This document shows positions 7,977 to 16,862 of a stretch of 64,000 nt of DNA, one piece after another; positions within the stretch are counted from its first letter, which is position 1; each line of letters opens with the position of its first letter. The notes under the pieces were generated by a model, which saw only the letters and a program-made list of their open reading frames with translations, made no database searches and was not told where the DNA came from. This DNA comes from Bacteroidota bacterium. GTDB taxonomy: Bacteria; Bacteroidota; Bacteroidia; Bacteroidales; F082. The DNA lies in the NCBI GenBank assembly GCA_018816765.1, contig JAHIUX010000081.1:1-64000 (forward strand), read 5' to 3'. A program made the position numbers and the translations under genes.

Positions 7977-10520
7977 TTAGTCAGATGTTTTCATCCTGTT
8001 GAGCTTAATCCTGGGCATAATCTCAGCAATGGTGCGTGCAATGACTACTCCTTGCACAGGTTTCGCCATATAGGCTGTAAAACCGATTTGCAGGAAGCGT
8101 TCCTCATCACCGCTCATGGCATAAGCTGTTTCAGCCACGAATGGAATTTCTTTGTAAACGGGCCACCGTTGCTGGATTTCTTCCCTTAGCCGAATGCCGT
8201 CCCATGGCGCCGGCAGGTTAATATCGAGGAACAATACATCAAAGATAAACCCATCTTGAAAATACTTTTCGATTAGCATCAGGGCGAGGTCTCCGTCGGA
8301 AACGGCACTTACTTTACCATATTCACCGAGATATTTGCTTAAAATGATTTTACTCGAATGGTCGTCTTCAACAACAAGGATATTCAAGGGTGGATTTTCA
8401 TCATCCGTTTTCGGGCTTTCAGCAACTTCAGGCGCGGCTTGTTCCGGAATGGCTGCAATGCTTGCATAGGGTATAATTAAACGAACATTGGTTCCAATCG
8501 ATTTTTCAGAATACACTTCCAACTGACCACCCATCAGGTTCATCATGCGTTTTGCTAGTGGCAGGCCCAATCCGGCACCCTGGTATTGCCGTGTATATCC
8601 CAGGCTTTCCTGCCTGAAGGCTTCAAAAATGAAAGGAAGGTAGGAGGAGTCAATTCCTATGCCGGTATCTTTGATCATCAGGCTGAGCATGCCTTCAGGA
8701 TCATTTTCAACCAGTTCAATTTTCACATACCCTTTATCAGTGTATTTTATCGCATTATCGAGGATCTCGCTCAGCACGCGCGTGAGTGTTTCAGGGTCAA
8801 CTTCAACATACACTTCATTGCTGATATCTGAGGCTATGCGTATTCCTTTTTCATTTGCACGAAAATTAAACAGCGAAATAACCTGGTCGAGCAAAGCCTT
8901 CAGTTCGAATGACTTTATCTGCAACATCAGGTCGTTTGCTTCAATCCGGCTGATGTCGATGATGTTGTTGAGCAGATGCAGCAGCCGTTCACCACTTTTT
9001 TGAATTGAGTTTGCATATTCGAACAACTCAGGTTGCTCAATCAAAGCGAGTTCAAGTTCTAGCAGATTGGCAAAACCCATGATCCCGTTCAGGGGTGTCC
9101 TGATTTCGTGGCTCATGTTCGACAAGAACGCATTCTTAAGGTAGTTGGCATCCTCAGCACGGGCCAGGGCTGATTTCAGCTCCTGGTCAACTTTTTCGCG
9201 CTCCTTCAGCTCTTCCATCAAGGCCTGGTTCCGTTCGTTGATGCGCGTATCAATTTCCTTGTCGGTTATCTTGATCTGTCCTTCCAAGCTGCTGATTTCA
9301 GCCAGCATATTCCGTTCATTTTCAAGCAGGGCTTTCTTTTGCTTAGCAATTTTAAACGAAAGAAACACCAATGAAGCAAGACAAGCCAGCAAGGCCAGCA
9401 ACCAAGATGTTATGGGCCAAATATGATTGTTTCCTCCTTCAATCCCTTTTTCTCCGGCCCTCTTGAATTCACCCTGCCGAAAGGCTGTCAGTTGACTTAT
9501 AACGCTATTTATTGATGCAATTGATTCAGCATTGGTTGTCTTTAACAAGCTTACAGTTTCTTCAAAAAAAGCCATAGCCCGCTCTTGGTCCGAATCTGCA
9601 AAGGCATTAAACAGGTCAAAACCGGTACGAACCTGCAAACCGGTTAGTTTGAGCTGCTTCGCAAGTTCATTGCACTGCACCAAACCGGCCATGCGGTTTG
9701 CGGTAGTGGCATGAAGTTCTGTTACAAGTTGTGCTAAGCCGGAAACAACAGCTGCATTGATTTCGGTTACTGGTTTGTTCAGCAAGCTATCAGCCAGGAG
9801 CATTGCCTGGTTATGGGGAGTGCTTCCGTTTTCCCGTTGCAGGTTCAAGCGAGCCTGTTGAATCATCAAACAGGCTTTTTCAGACTCATTGCCCGTTTGT
9901 ATTTCAGGTTCTGCTGCTTTGATGAACAACAAGGCTTTATTAAGGTCTTTCGTATCAATACACAAACGGACGATGTCGATTAGAGAAGCGCGCATCACAC
10001 GTAACTCACCCTGCTTGCCTGCAAGCTGGTAGCTTGTTTTATAATTGGTTAGAGCCTTGTCGGAGTCTCCTGTTTTTTCGGCCAAAATGGCTGCAAGCTG
10101 TCTGGCGTAAAGTTGGTCATTGCTTGATCCATTATCCTCATATTCAAGGCATTTTTCAATATAAAACAGACTTTGCTCATACAACCCCAGATAAGAATAA
10201 GCAGATGCAACATACAAGCCAGATCTGAAGAATGTTACAGAGTCAGCCTGTGATGCTTCGAGCAGGCTTAAGTGTTCAGCAAGCAATCTGCTGATTGCCA
10301 AAGTCTGGTCAAAGGGAATGCTGTCGTGATAATAACCAATAATGCTCCGTTGAAGTAAATTGTCGCGCAGGCCCTTCTGTGCATAGGACTCCTGTTCGAT
10401 AGGCAACACCAATTGTGTGTTTGCTTCTGCACCAATTACAGGGACTAAGTTACACAGAACAGTACAAAGTAAAAATAACAGGGCAGTTATTGATACACTG
10501 CAAGAAGGTTTCATCCTCAT
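7977..10520 (-). CDS. Hybrid sensor histidine kinase with periplasmic TPR-like sensor
   Basis: Membrane hybrid kinase of 847 residues. In order: a signal peptide (to about residue 31), a periplasmic helical-repeat region resembling TPRs (about 70-340), a membrane helix (about 371-393), a coiled coil (395-460), HisKA with His471 (SNMSHEIRTPLNG), HATPase (LDNAIKYTDKG, DTGIGI, GAGLGL), and a C-terminal receiver domain with Asp766 (LFLDINLP) and Lys820 (MAKPV). All catalytic motifs look intact. Its start codon overlaps the stop of the upstream methyltransferase gene (TCAT at 10517-10520, ATGA in its own sense), so it is translationally coupled to the end of the polysaccharide locus. The likely phosphate acceptor is one of the stand-alone receivers at 7437 or 30293; this is inference. 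Confidence 0.92.
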   Translation of the reverse strand: MRMKPSCSVSITALLFLLCTVLCNLVPVIGAEANTQLVLPIEQESYAQKGLRDNLLQRSIIGYYHDSIPFDQTLAISRLLAEHLSLLEASQADSVTFFRSGLYVASAYSYLGLYEQSLFYIEKCLEYEDNGSSNDQLYARQLAAILAEKTGDSDKALTNYKTSYQLAGKQGELRVMRASLIDIVRLCIDTKDLNKALLFIKAAEPEIQTGNESEKACLMIQQARLNLQRENGSTPHNQAMLLADSLLNKPVTEINAAVVSGLAQLVTELHATTANRMAGLVQCNELAKQLKLTGLQVRTGFDLFNAFADSDQERAMAFFEETVSLLKTTNAESIASINSVISQLTAFRQGEFKRAGEKGIEGGNNHIWPITSWLLALLACLASLVFLSFKIAKQKKALLENERNMLAEISSLEGQIKITDKEIDTRINERNQALMEELKEREKVDQELKSALARAEDANYLKNAFLSNMSHEIRTPLNGIMGFANLLELELALIEQPELFEYANSIQKSGERLLHLLNNIIDISRIEANDLMLQIKSFELKALLDQVISLFNFRANEKGIRIASDISNEVYVEVDPETLTRVLSEILDNAIKYTDKGYVKIELVENDPEGMLSLMIKDTGIGIDSSYLPFIFEAFRQESLGYTRQYQGAGLGLPLAKRMMNLMGGQLEVYSEKSIGTNVRLIIPYASIAAIPEQAAPEVAESPKTDDENPPLNILVVEDDHSSKIILSKYLGEYGKVSAVSDGDLALMLIEKYFQDGFIFDVLFLDINLPAPWDGIRLREEIQQRWPVYKEIPFVAETAYAMSGDEERFLQIGFTAYMAKPVQGVVIARTIAEIMPRIKLNRMKTSD

Positions 10521-11332
10521 GTTTGTTTTTCAACAACAAATATAACTTCTTTTTGATTGATTGCAAAATCTCTTTTCGTGTTTTCCTCTGTAAGCAATTC
10601 AGTGGCACTAACTTTGGAAAGCGTGAAACCAGCTTTCTCCAGCTGTGCCGGATAGTCCTTGCCATACAACCTTACATGGTCAAACTGACCGAATACAGCT
10701 TCCCGGCCTTCCCGGCTTGTGATACTTTCATCAGTTATGGTAGTATCAAGCATAGGTGACCAGGGCACTTGGAGTATGCCAATGCCACCCTTATCCATCA
10801 CCCGGTAAATTTCCTGCATGGCAAGCAGGTCATCTGCCACATGCTCAAGCACATGGTTGCAGATCAAAAGGTCGAATGCATTAGGGGGAAACGGGATTTG
10901 CTGGACATCCATGATCACCAAATCAGTACCATAATAAACACCTTCGTGATACATGGCCCCACAAATGTATTCAGCAGGATTGTTTGACGCAATATATTGC
11001 GCAAGCATTGGTTCCGGAGCAATATGCAAAATCCTTAATCCTTTTTTATCCAAAACTTTTTTTTGATTGAGATAAACATAAAGCAAGCGGTCACGATCGG
11101 TTGAACCGCAGCCGGGGCAAACCATGTTTTGCCGCAAACCGGCTCCGATAATCTGCATCGACTCAATTACCGGCAGGTTAAATCCGCCGGGAAGGAGTTT
11201 GCGGTAGCTGTGATTGCAGAAGGGGCAATAATAGTTTTTCCCACGGTAGCAAAGTCCACGTAGGTAAAGGTAGCGGGTCCTCAGTTGCCTCGATTGTTTT
11301 CCAGGCAGTATTTTCTTTAAAAATGCCTTCAC
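10517..11332 (-). CDS. SAM-dependent methyltransferase with N-terminal zinc ribbon
   Basis: A 271-residue protein. The N-terminus carries two CxxC pairs, YYCPFC (C36, C39) and MVCPGC (C72, C75), a probable zinc ribbon. A class I methyltransferase fold follows, with a SAM-binding strand (ILHIAPEP), an acidic tip (VIMDVQQIPFPPNAFD) and the post-motif NHVLEHV typical of Methyltransf_11. The start is GTG 11332, 10 bases after the stop of the beta-helix gene, and its end overlaps the hybrid kinase start. Position in the operon suggests a tailoring enzyme acting on a glycan or lipid-linked sugar, but the substrate is unknown. Confidence 0.82.
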   Translation of the reverse strand: MKAFLKKILPGKQSRQLRTRYLYLRGLCYRGKNYYCPFCNHSYRKLLPGGFNLPVIESMQIIGAGLRQNMVCPGCGSTDRDRLLYVYLNQKKVLDKKGLRILHIAPEPMLAQYIASNNPAEYICGAMYHEGVYYGTDLVIMDVQQIPFPPNAFDLLICNHVLEHVADDLLAMQEIYRVMDKGGIGILQVPWSPMLDTTITDESITSREGREAVFGQFDHVRLYGKDYPAQLEKAGFTLSKVSATELLTEENTKRDFAINQKEVIFVVEKQT

Positions 11333-11342
11333 AATAAGGATG

Positions 11343-12986
11343 TTACTTTGAAATAATCACTTTGCCTCGGGATACCCTCTTACCGTTAACACACTCGAGA
11401 AGATAGACCCCGACAGGGATTTGCAATAGGTTCACCGTCAATTGATGCGATTCTGGTCCAACAGTCAGCCGGTCGCTCAAGTCAGTTATCCGGCCTTGAA
11501 CATTCAGCAGAACGAGTTTTAATTCAGATGCGACTACCGGATGCTGCAATGAAATAACCATTGATGTTGATGTCGGATTTGGCGCCAGGGTCAATTCAAA
11601 AACTTCACCAGAGGCCAAATCTCCTGTTCCTGCATAGGTATCCTGGCATTCATAGGCACCGATGTCAGCTCCCTGGTTATGTGGCCGGGGTGCATTGTCA
11701 ATGTCAAAGCTAATTGCAGACGCCTGTGCTTTATTGATGGCAGGTGATGAAGGTTTCAGGCTGTAGTTGTCGCTCGCAGCTTGCACAAAAAGTGCTGAAC
11801 TGATTTGGGTTGAAAGAAAATTATCAGCATATTCATACAATGAAATGTCGATACTTGCATCAAGAAAAGCCTTTTCAGCCAGGGTAGGATAGGAGCCAGG
11901 ATCAAGAATAATATTGTTAATGAACTTATTATCAAACGTGTTGTTGTTCATGAATCTGATGCCGGATGTTTTGGGACTGATGATGGTGTTGTGCAAAATC
12001 TTCAATGAGGCGGCACTTTGGTCAGGCGCAGAGCCGATAAAAATACCGTGCTTTAGCTGGCTCTGATCGTTGGGCATAAACGTCCTTCCGGCACGCACAA
12101 TCAGGTTGTTGTAAATCCACATATTGTTGCTTCCAAAAACATCGATGCCATCGCCTTTGCCATCAATGACTTTGTTGTTGTAGCAATCGCAAACCGAACC
12201 ACCACCAATCAGAATTCCCGACATTTGGTAGGTCGTTTCCCTTTGCGAATCATAACGGACGGTATTGCCAAAAATCTTGCAGCCTAAGGGCGTTGAGCTG
12301 ACCTGTATGCCATCCCAGCCGGTATTCTCAACAATATTGTTATATATTTCGACCCCTTCGATAATGTGTGGCAGCACAGTGGTATCGCAACTGCTAAGGT
12401 ACTGTCCCGTAAACTTTGAACTACCGATATAGAATCCCTCATCTCCAATGTCATGGAGATAGCAATCATGTATAATAATGTTATACATGGTGAATTTGTC
12501 CCTAGTTGAGGAAAAGTTATCACAGCTTGGGTCAGTTTTGGCGTAGATGCCACCAATCAAGGTGTGTCCGATTTCTACAAACTCAACTTCCACATCGCTG
12601 CTTAAGTTGTCAATTGTAATGCCGGCTCCATTACCAACACGGTTGATTTTTATGCCATAGCTTGCCTTCGTTCCAGCTCCTGACAGCAGAACATGATTGC
12701 AGCCAGAGAATTTGATTCCATAATAGTGGTCAGTATCAATTTTGCTTAATCCGCCATCAGAGGTAATGACTATTGGTTGAGCAGCAGTGCCATTTAAGTC
12801 TTTAAATAATAGGTAATCTCTTGTTCCTGGTGCTAAACAGACTACTGTGCCCGGCTGATATGAAACGCCTTCAACAATGGATTGTGTCAGTGGAATGGTG
12901 ACGTCACAGCTCATTTGACTTTTGGCTGATAAATGCAACAATACCACAAAGGTTGTCAGCGCTATACTGAGCCGGATAAATTTCAT
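11343..12986 (-). CDS. Right-handed beta-helix protein with T9SS sorting domain
   Basis: A secreted protein of 547 residues. A signal peptide (KFIRLSIALTTFVVLLHLSAKS) precedes a parallel beta-helix region (about 60-440) with repeated N-N-x-[VI] turns such as YNNIVENT, YNNKVIDG and IYNNLIV. The C-terminus (from about residue 470: FELTLAPNPTSTS then VGVYLLECVNGK and GKVIISK) matches a type A sorting domain for the type IX secretion system. The start at 12986 is fixed by a 4-base overlap with the upstream GT2 stop (ATGA). Beta-helix proteins include lyases, epimerases and hydrolases. Inside a polysaccharide operon it may process the exported polymer, but catalytic residues cannot be assigned. 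Confidence 0.85.
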   Translation of the reverse strand: MKFIRLSIALTTFVVLLHLSAKSQMSCDVTIPLTQSIVEGVSYQPGTVVCLAPGTRDYLLFKDLNGTAAQPIVITSDGGLSKIDTDHYYGIKFSGCNHVLLSGAGTKASYGIKINRVGNGAGITIDNLSSDVEVEFVEIGHTLIGGIYAKTDPSCDNFSSTRDKFTMYNIIIHDCYLHDIGDEGFYIGSSKFTGQYLSSCDTTVLPHIIEGVEIYNNIVENTGWDGIQVSSTPLGCKIFGNTVRYDSQRETTYQMSGILIGGGSVCDCYNNKVIDGKGDGIDVFGSNNMWIYNNLIVRAGRTFMPNDQSQLKHGIFIGSAPDQSAASLKILHNTIISPKTSGIRFMNNNTFDNKFINNIILDPGSYPTLAEKAFLDASIDISLYEYADNFLSTQISSALFVQAASDNYSLKPSSPAINKAQASAISFDIDNAPRPHNQGADIGAYECQDTYAGTGDLASGEVFELTLAPNPTSTSMVISLQHPVVASELKLVLLNVQGRITDLSDRLTVGPESHQLTVNLLQIPVGVYLLECVNGKRVSRGKVIISK

Positions 12987-14176
12987 GTTCCTCGTTTTGC
13001 ACGTTCCCAATTCACAGATTGACTGCCTTTTAAATATCTTTTTATGCCAAAAAGCACAGCCAGGTTCATGATAAAGAAATAATACGGAACAAACAACACC
13101 TTCACCTTTATGGCCCTGTTTTCGAGATACCAACCCAGTAAGGCCATAATGTAAAAAAGGATTTGCCCGTAGAAAAGCAATACATATATCTGAGTAAAAG
13201 TTGTAAATCCGTGGTAAAATGCAATTATTGCGTTAAGCAAAAAAATAAGGGGAAGGGCGATTGGCGCCAGTGTCCAGCGAAGGACGCGGTGCGATATATA
13301 CTGAAAACTCAAAGTGCCATATTTAAAAACGTTGAGCAAGGCACTCAACCTGATAATTGATTGAATACCACCGGCAGCTATGCGCACTTTCCGCTTCAAT
13401 TCTTCTTTCACATTGGCTGAAGATGTTTCGATGGCATAGGCTTCAGGGTCATACTGTATGGTGTATCCTTGCATGGCAACCCGCAGTGAGATGATAAAAT
13501 CATCGAGCAGGGTGTCTTTTTCAACTTTCTGGAAGAGTGCAGTTCTGATGGCGAATAATTCACCAGCTGCTCCGACTACCGAATATAATTCAGCATCCCA
13601 TTTTTTGAGTTTGGATTCATATTTCCAATAAATTCCTTCGGTGCCGGCAGCATTGTCTTTTGACTTGTCGTAGATCCTTTTTTCGCCAGAAACACACCCC
13701 ACTTTTGGATTGCTAAACAGGTTTACGATCCTGCGGACCGATTCTTTGCCAAGCATTGTATTTCCATCTGAGAAAATTACGATAGGGGATTTCACAAATT
13801 GCATCCCCCTGTTCATCGCACCTATTTTTCCGCCTCGGGCGGCTTCATGGTACACTTCAATGCCATCCTTGGCAAATTTTCTGATCAACTCCGGTGTGCC
13901 ATCATCAGACCCATCAGTCACCCACAGCTGTTTGATTTTATCACCGGGATAATCCATTTCAAGTGAATTCCGGATTTTGGCTTCCACATAGTCTTTTTCG
14001 TTGTAGGCTGCCACAAACAAGGTTACCTCTGGCTCATAATCAGCATTAACAAGCGTTGGCTTCCTGCAAATCAGTCGTTTAATCCGCACAAGGAAAAAGA
14101 GGAGTATGCCATAACCGAGGTAGGCATAAAACACGACGAAAACCAATATCCAAAAAGCGATTTTCAGGCTTAGCAT
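12983..14176 (-). CDS. Membrane-bound family 2 glycosyltransferase
   Basis: A 397-residue inner-membrane GT2. One N-terminal membrane segment (about 5-33) is followed by a cytoplasmic catalytic domain: VTLFVAAYNE near 51, the nucleotide-binding VTDGSDDGT near 86, SDGN near 136 as the DxD-equivalent, and DDFIISLRV as the acceptor-side acidic motif. Membrane helices follow at about 300-385. KRKVRIAAGG replaces the QRRRW motif of the other processive-like enzymes in this locus. It is predicted to transfer a sugar from a nucleotide donor to a lipid-linked or growing glycan. It sits 12 bases after the FkbM methyltransferase and overlaps the beta-helix start by 4 bases. Confidence 0.88.
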   Translation of the reverse strand: MLSLKIAFWILVFVVFYAYLGYGILLFFLVRIKRLICRKPTLVNADYEPEVTLFVAAYNEKDYVEAKIRNSLEMDYPGDKIKQLWVTDGSDDGTPELIRKFAKDGIEVYHEAARGGKIGAMNRGMQFVKSPIVIFSDGNTMLGKESVRRIVNLFSNPKVGCVSGEKRIYDKSKDNAAGTEGIYWKYESKLKKWDAELYSVVGAAGELFAIRTALFQKVEKDTLLDDFIISLRVAMQGYTIQYDPEAYAIETSSANVKEELKRKVRIAAGGIQSIIRLSALLNVFKYGTLSFQYISHRVLRWTLAPIALPLIFLLNAIIAFYHGFTTFTQIYVLLFYGQILFYIMALLGWYLENRAIKVKVLFVPYYFFIMNLAVLFGIKRYLKGSQSVNWERAKRGT

Positions 14177-14188
14177 GGCTGGAGTTGA

Positions 14189-14989
14189 TTAATGGTTTCT
14201 AATCTTTTTTGCAGCAAAATTCAATGCATCAATCGGATAATACTCAAAAACAGCAATTTCATCAAGGGTGTTTTTCAGGTTTGCTTCACCGGTGTGAATG
14301 CTCTCAATCACAAAGAGCAGGCTGGTTTGCTCCTGGATGAATTTTCTTGCCCCGTTAAGTACCTGTCTTTCCATTCCTTCCACATCAATTTTTACGAGCA
14401 CAGGAGATTCCGGTTTGATGTCAAGTTCATTTCTGATCTGATCGAGTGTCACTAAAGTCACAGTTGTTGGCAGGCTGCGTTGAACACAGGCTTCGTCGTC
14501 AGGATCAATGGTGCTTAAATGGGATGCACCTGTATTCAGTGGATCAAAGTCAAATGCTGCTTCAGTGACAACATCACTTAAACCGTAGTTAAATGCCTTC
14601 ACCTTTCTTTCAAGGTTGTTGAGCATCAGGTTGATATTTAATGCTTTCCAATTGTCATACACGGGTTCAAACGCATAGGTTTTCAGTCCGAATTTTCCCA
14701 CATAAACAGAGTAAGTACCAACATTGGCTCCAATATCAAGGAAGTGTGTGTAGTTTTTATAATGATCACCTATAAAGACCTTTACCGCCCATTCATAGGC
14801 ATAATTGCCAAATTGAAAATCGAGTGAGCCTTTGCGATGAAGAAAATATCCCAGCTTACCACGGTATAAGCGAGTCCCGATGAATGACTTCTTGAAAATA
14901 AGGTAAACAACAGAAGCGATCACCAGGCGAAACTGCCCGTATTGAATGAAGTCTTTAAAGTATCTGTAGAATGTTTTTATTTTAGACAT
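14189..14989 (-). CDS. FkbM-family methyltransferase
   Basis: A 266-residue SAM-dependent methyltransferase. Visible motifs are FLDIGANVGTYSVY (SAM-binding GxG loop near residue 80), YAFEPVYDNW (acidic residue binding the SAM ribose), and the FkbM signature VLVKIDVEGMERQVLNGA near 200. Such enzymes O-methylate sugars or other hydroxyl groups, and several occur in O-antigen and capsule loci. It is embedded in a run of glycosyltransferases with gaps of 12-26 bases, so methylation of the locus polysaccharide is the natural inference. Confidence 0.9.
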   Translation of the reverse strand: MSKIKTFYRYFKDFIQYGQFRLVIASVVYLIFKKSFIGTRLYRGKLGYFLHRKGSLDFQFGNYAYEWAVKVFIGDHYKNYTHFLDIGANVGTYSVYVGKFGLKTYAFEPVYDNWKALNINLMLNNLERKVKAFNYGLSDVVTEAAFDFDPLNTGASHLSTIDPDDEACVQRSLPTTVTLVTLDQIRNELDIKPESPVLVKIDVEGMERQVLNGARKFIQEQTSLLFVIESIHTGEANLKNTLDEIAVFEYYPIDALNFAAKKIRNH

Positions 14990-15015
14990 GGTGTTGTTTT
15001 TAATTACATAGTTGA

Positions 15016-15633
15016 TTAGTCAGGTTTTACCCATTCATTCTTTTCCGGATTGTAAACCTTCAGCACTTTGGCAGGATTTCCGCCTGCCACTGAAAAGGCA
15101 GGTACAGACTTTGTTACTACGCTTCCGGCAGCAATCACACAATGCTTTCCAATGGTCACACCAGCTGTGATAACACAATTGGCGCCAATCCAAACATCGT
15201 CCTCGATGATGATTTGTTTTGTTTCAACCGGCTGTTTGCTCGGTGATAATGTAATGTCTTTATATCCGTGATTAAGTCCGGATACAACAATGTTTTGGGC
15301 AAACATAATATCATTGCCAATTTGCACCGGCCCAATCAGCACACAACCAAGGCCAATCCTGGTCCTGTCGCCGATGACCACATCGCCAACACCATTGTTT
15401 ACGGTCGAAAAATCTTCGATGGTTGAATCGGTTCCGATTTCAAAATAGTTGAAAGGAAGCACATCCATCCTGGTCCTTTTCCTGATGCAACTACCCTTTC
15501 CTTTGCGGTGCTTGAATGGGTTTAGAAACAGTTTCACCCACAGGCGGGGCCGGGCCTGGTTTGTAGGCATCAAAGCCCACAATGCCAATTTCTTAAGTCC
15601 CGGATTCGACTTGATTTGCTCTTTTAGACCCAT
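15016..15633 (-). CDS. Hexapeptide-repeat acyltransferase (LbH fold)
   Basis: A 205-residue protein with the left-handed beta-helix hexapeptide pattern ([LIV]-G-x4) from about residue 60 on: VVIGDRTRIGLGCVLIGPV, then an NHGY loop carrying the likely catalytic His, then DDVWIGANCVITAGVTIG. The GNPAKVL ending is typical of maltose/galactoside/WcaF-type O-acetyltransferases. It probably acetylates a sugar of the polysaccharide from acetyl-CoA. ATG 15633 is chosen over the longer frame from 15774, since the extension would run 137 bases into the upstream glycosyltransferase; the preferred start lies 4 bases after that gene's stop. Confidence 0.88.
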   Translation of the reverse strand: MGLKEQIKSNPGLKKLALWALMPTNQARPRLWVKLFLNPFKHRKGKGSCIRKRTRMDVLPFNYFEIGTDSTIEDFSTVNNGVGDVVIGDRTRIGLGCVLIGPVQIGNDIMFAQNIVVSGLNHGYKDITLSPSKQPVETKQIIIEDDVWIGANCVITAGVTIGKHCVIAAGSVVTKSVPAFSVAGGNPAKVLKVYNPEKNEWVKPD

Positions 15634-15637
15634 GGTG

Positions 15638-16843
15638 TTATGGTTTTGGCGTCCGCATAATCTGAAGCATGTACTTGTAAATTTCGCCCACATTATTTTC
15701 CCATGTGTGGCTGTTCGCAAATGTTTCGCGGCCTTGTTCCTTAGCGGATGTGTTTTCCTCAAGGGCCTGGGCAACCAGTTTCAGGTAGTCTTCTCTGGTG
15801 TCGGCCAGGTAGGTGTGTTCTGCAAAAACCTCCATTGCTTTTGTTTTCGTAGCAACAGTAGGTTTCCCCATTGCGAGGTATTCATCAATTTTCCGTGGAT
15901 AGTTTCCGATCGTGACTTCGTTCAGCTTCTGAGGATTCAAGGCCACATCGAATGGAAACAGGTAGGCGGGTAGTTCTTCCATCTTTTTACTTCCCAGGAA
16001 ATATACGTTCGATATCGTATGCAATTCACTGTTCTTAAACGCTTCGTCCTCAGGGCCTACCAGTACGATACTCCAGTCAGGGCGGTTTTTTGCCAGATAA
16101 ACAAGCACATCGATGTCGAGGCGCAAGGAAAACAGCGCACCAATATAGCCGATGATTGGCCGCTTGATGCCAGCAATGTCAGCAGGGATTTCCTTGATCA
16201 GCTTCTTGTTAAACAGACTTACATCGCAGCCCTGACCGACATAATAGGAGTGAGGGTTGAATTTTCGGGCATGATCGGCTAAATAGGTTGAGTTGGCGAC
16301 AACAAGGTCTGATTTTGCCATCAATCCGGCTTCGATGCGAATGCCTTGTTTTTTCCAGAAATCGACAGCAATAAGGTTATCGCGTGTGTAGTAAATATAC
16401 AGTTCCGGCTTCAGCAGTTCTTTGAGGTAGAATCCCCTGAACATATCGCTGTCGTTGAATATAAAGTAGTTTGAGAAGTTCAGCCGTTTAATTGCTGACT
16501 TGATTTGTCGGGCAAAACGTTTGTTGTTTATCTTATTGAAAAAATCAAAAACGCTACTAAAAGGCAGCTGGCTGATTGACTCAAGGGTTGTTTTTGGATA
16601 AAGGTTCCACATATTTTCGGAAACCTGCACGAGATCGGGTTCCTGACCTTTCAACACCCTGTTGCGTTTTTGAATCAATGGGTCAGCCTTTTCCCTGATT
16701 TTTGTAAGCCTGTCGAGGGGGTAGTTTACATAAAGCACCCTGTTGTGGCGTGCAAATTCGTGCGCCAGGTTGATGCAATTTGAGCCAATGCGGCTGTCAA
16801 GTGCCTGCAAGCCAATGACAATAAAGTCCCTGTTTTTTATCAT
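15638..16843 (-). CDS. Glycosyltransferase, GT4/GT1-like (GT-B fold)
   Basis: A cytoplasmic GT-B-fold transferase of about 401 residues. The N-terminal domain starts IVIGLQALDSRIGSNCINLA. The C-terminal donor domain is recognisable from PIIGYIGALFSLRLDIDVL and WSIVLVGPEDE, ending with NYPRKIDEYLAMGKPTVAT, the donor-sugar-binding helix with its conserved Glu. No signal peptide or membrane segment is seen. ATG 16843 is preferred; a TTG at 16849 is also in frame. The sugar donor and acceptor cannot be deduced. Confidence 0.88.
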   Translation of the reverse strand: MIKNRDFIVIGLQALDSRIGSNCINLAHEFARHNRVLYVNYPLDRLTKIREKADPLIQKRNRVLKGQEPDLVQVSENMWNLYPKTTLESISQLPFSSVFDFFNKINNKRFARQIKSAIKRLNFSNYFIFNDSDMFRGFYLKELLKPELYIYYTRDNLIAVDFWKKQGIRIEAGLMAKSDLVVANSTYLADHARKFNPHSYYVGQGCDVSLFNKKLIKEIPADIAGIKRPIIGYIGALFSLRLDIDVLVYLAKNRPDWSIVLVGPEDEAFKNSELHTISNVYFLGSKKMEELPAYLFPFDVALNPQKLNEVTIGNYPRKIDEYLAMGKPTVATKTKAMEVFAEHTYLADTREDYLKLVAQALEENTSAKEQGRETFANSHTWENNVGEIYKYMLQIMRTPKP

Positions 16844-16862
16844 AGCCAAGGTTGTTTTTGTT

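Noticed and set aside
15634-15774. A 47-codon N-terminal extension of the acyltransferase
   Set aside because: It would overlap the upstream glycosyltransferase by 137 bases and adds a basic, unstructured sequence with no family counterpart.
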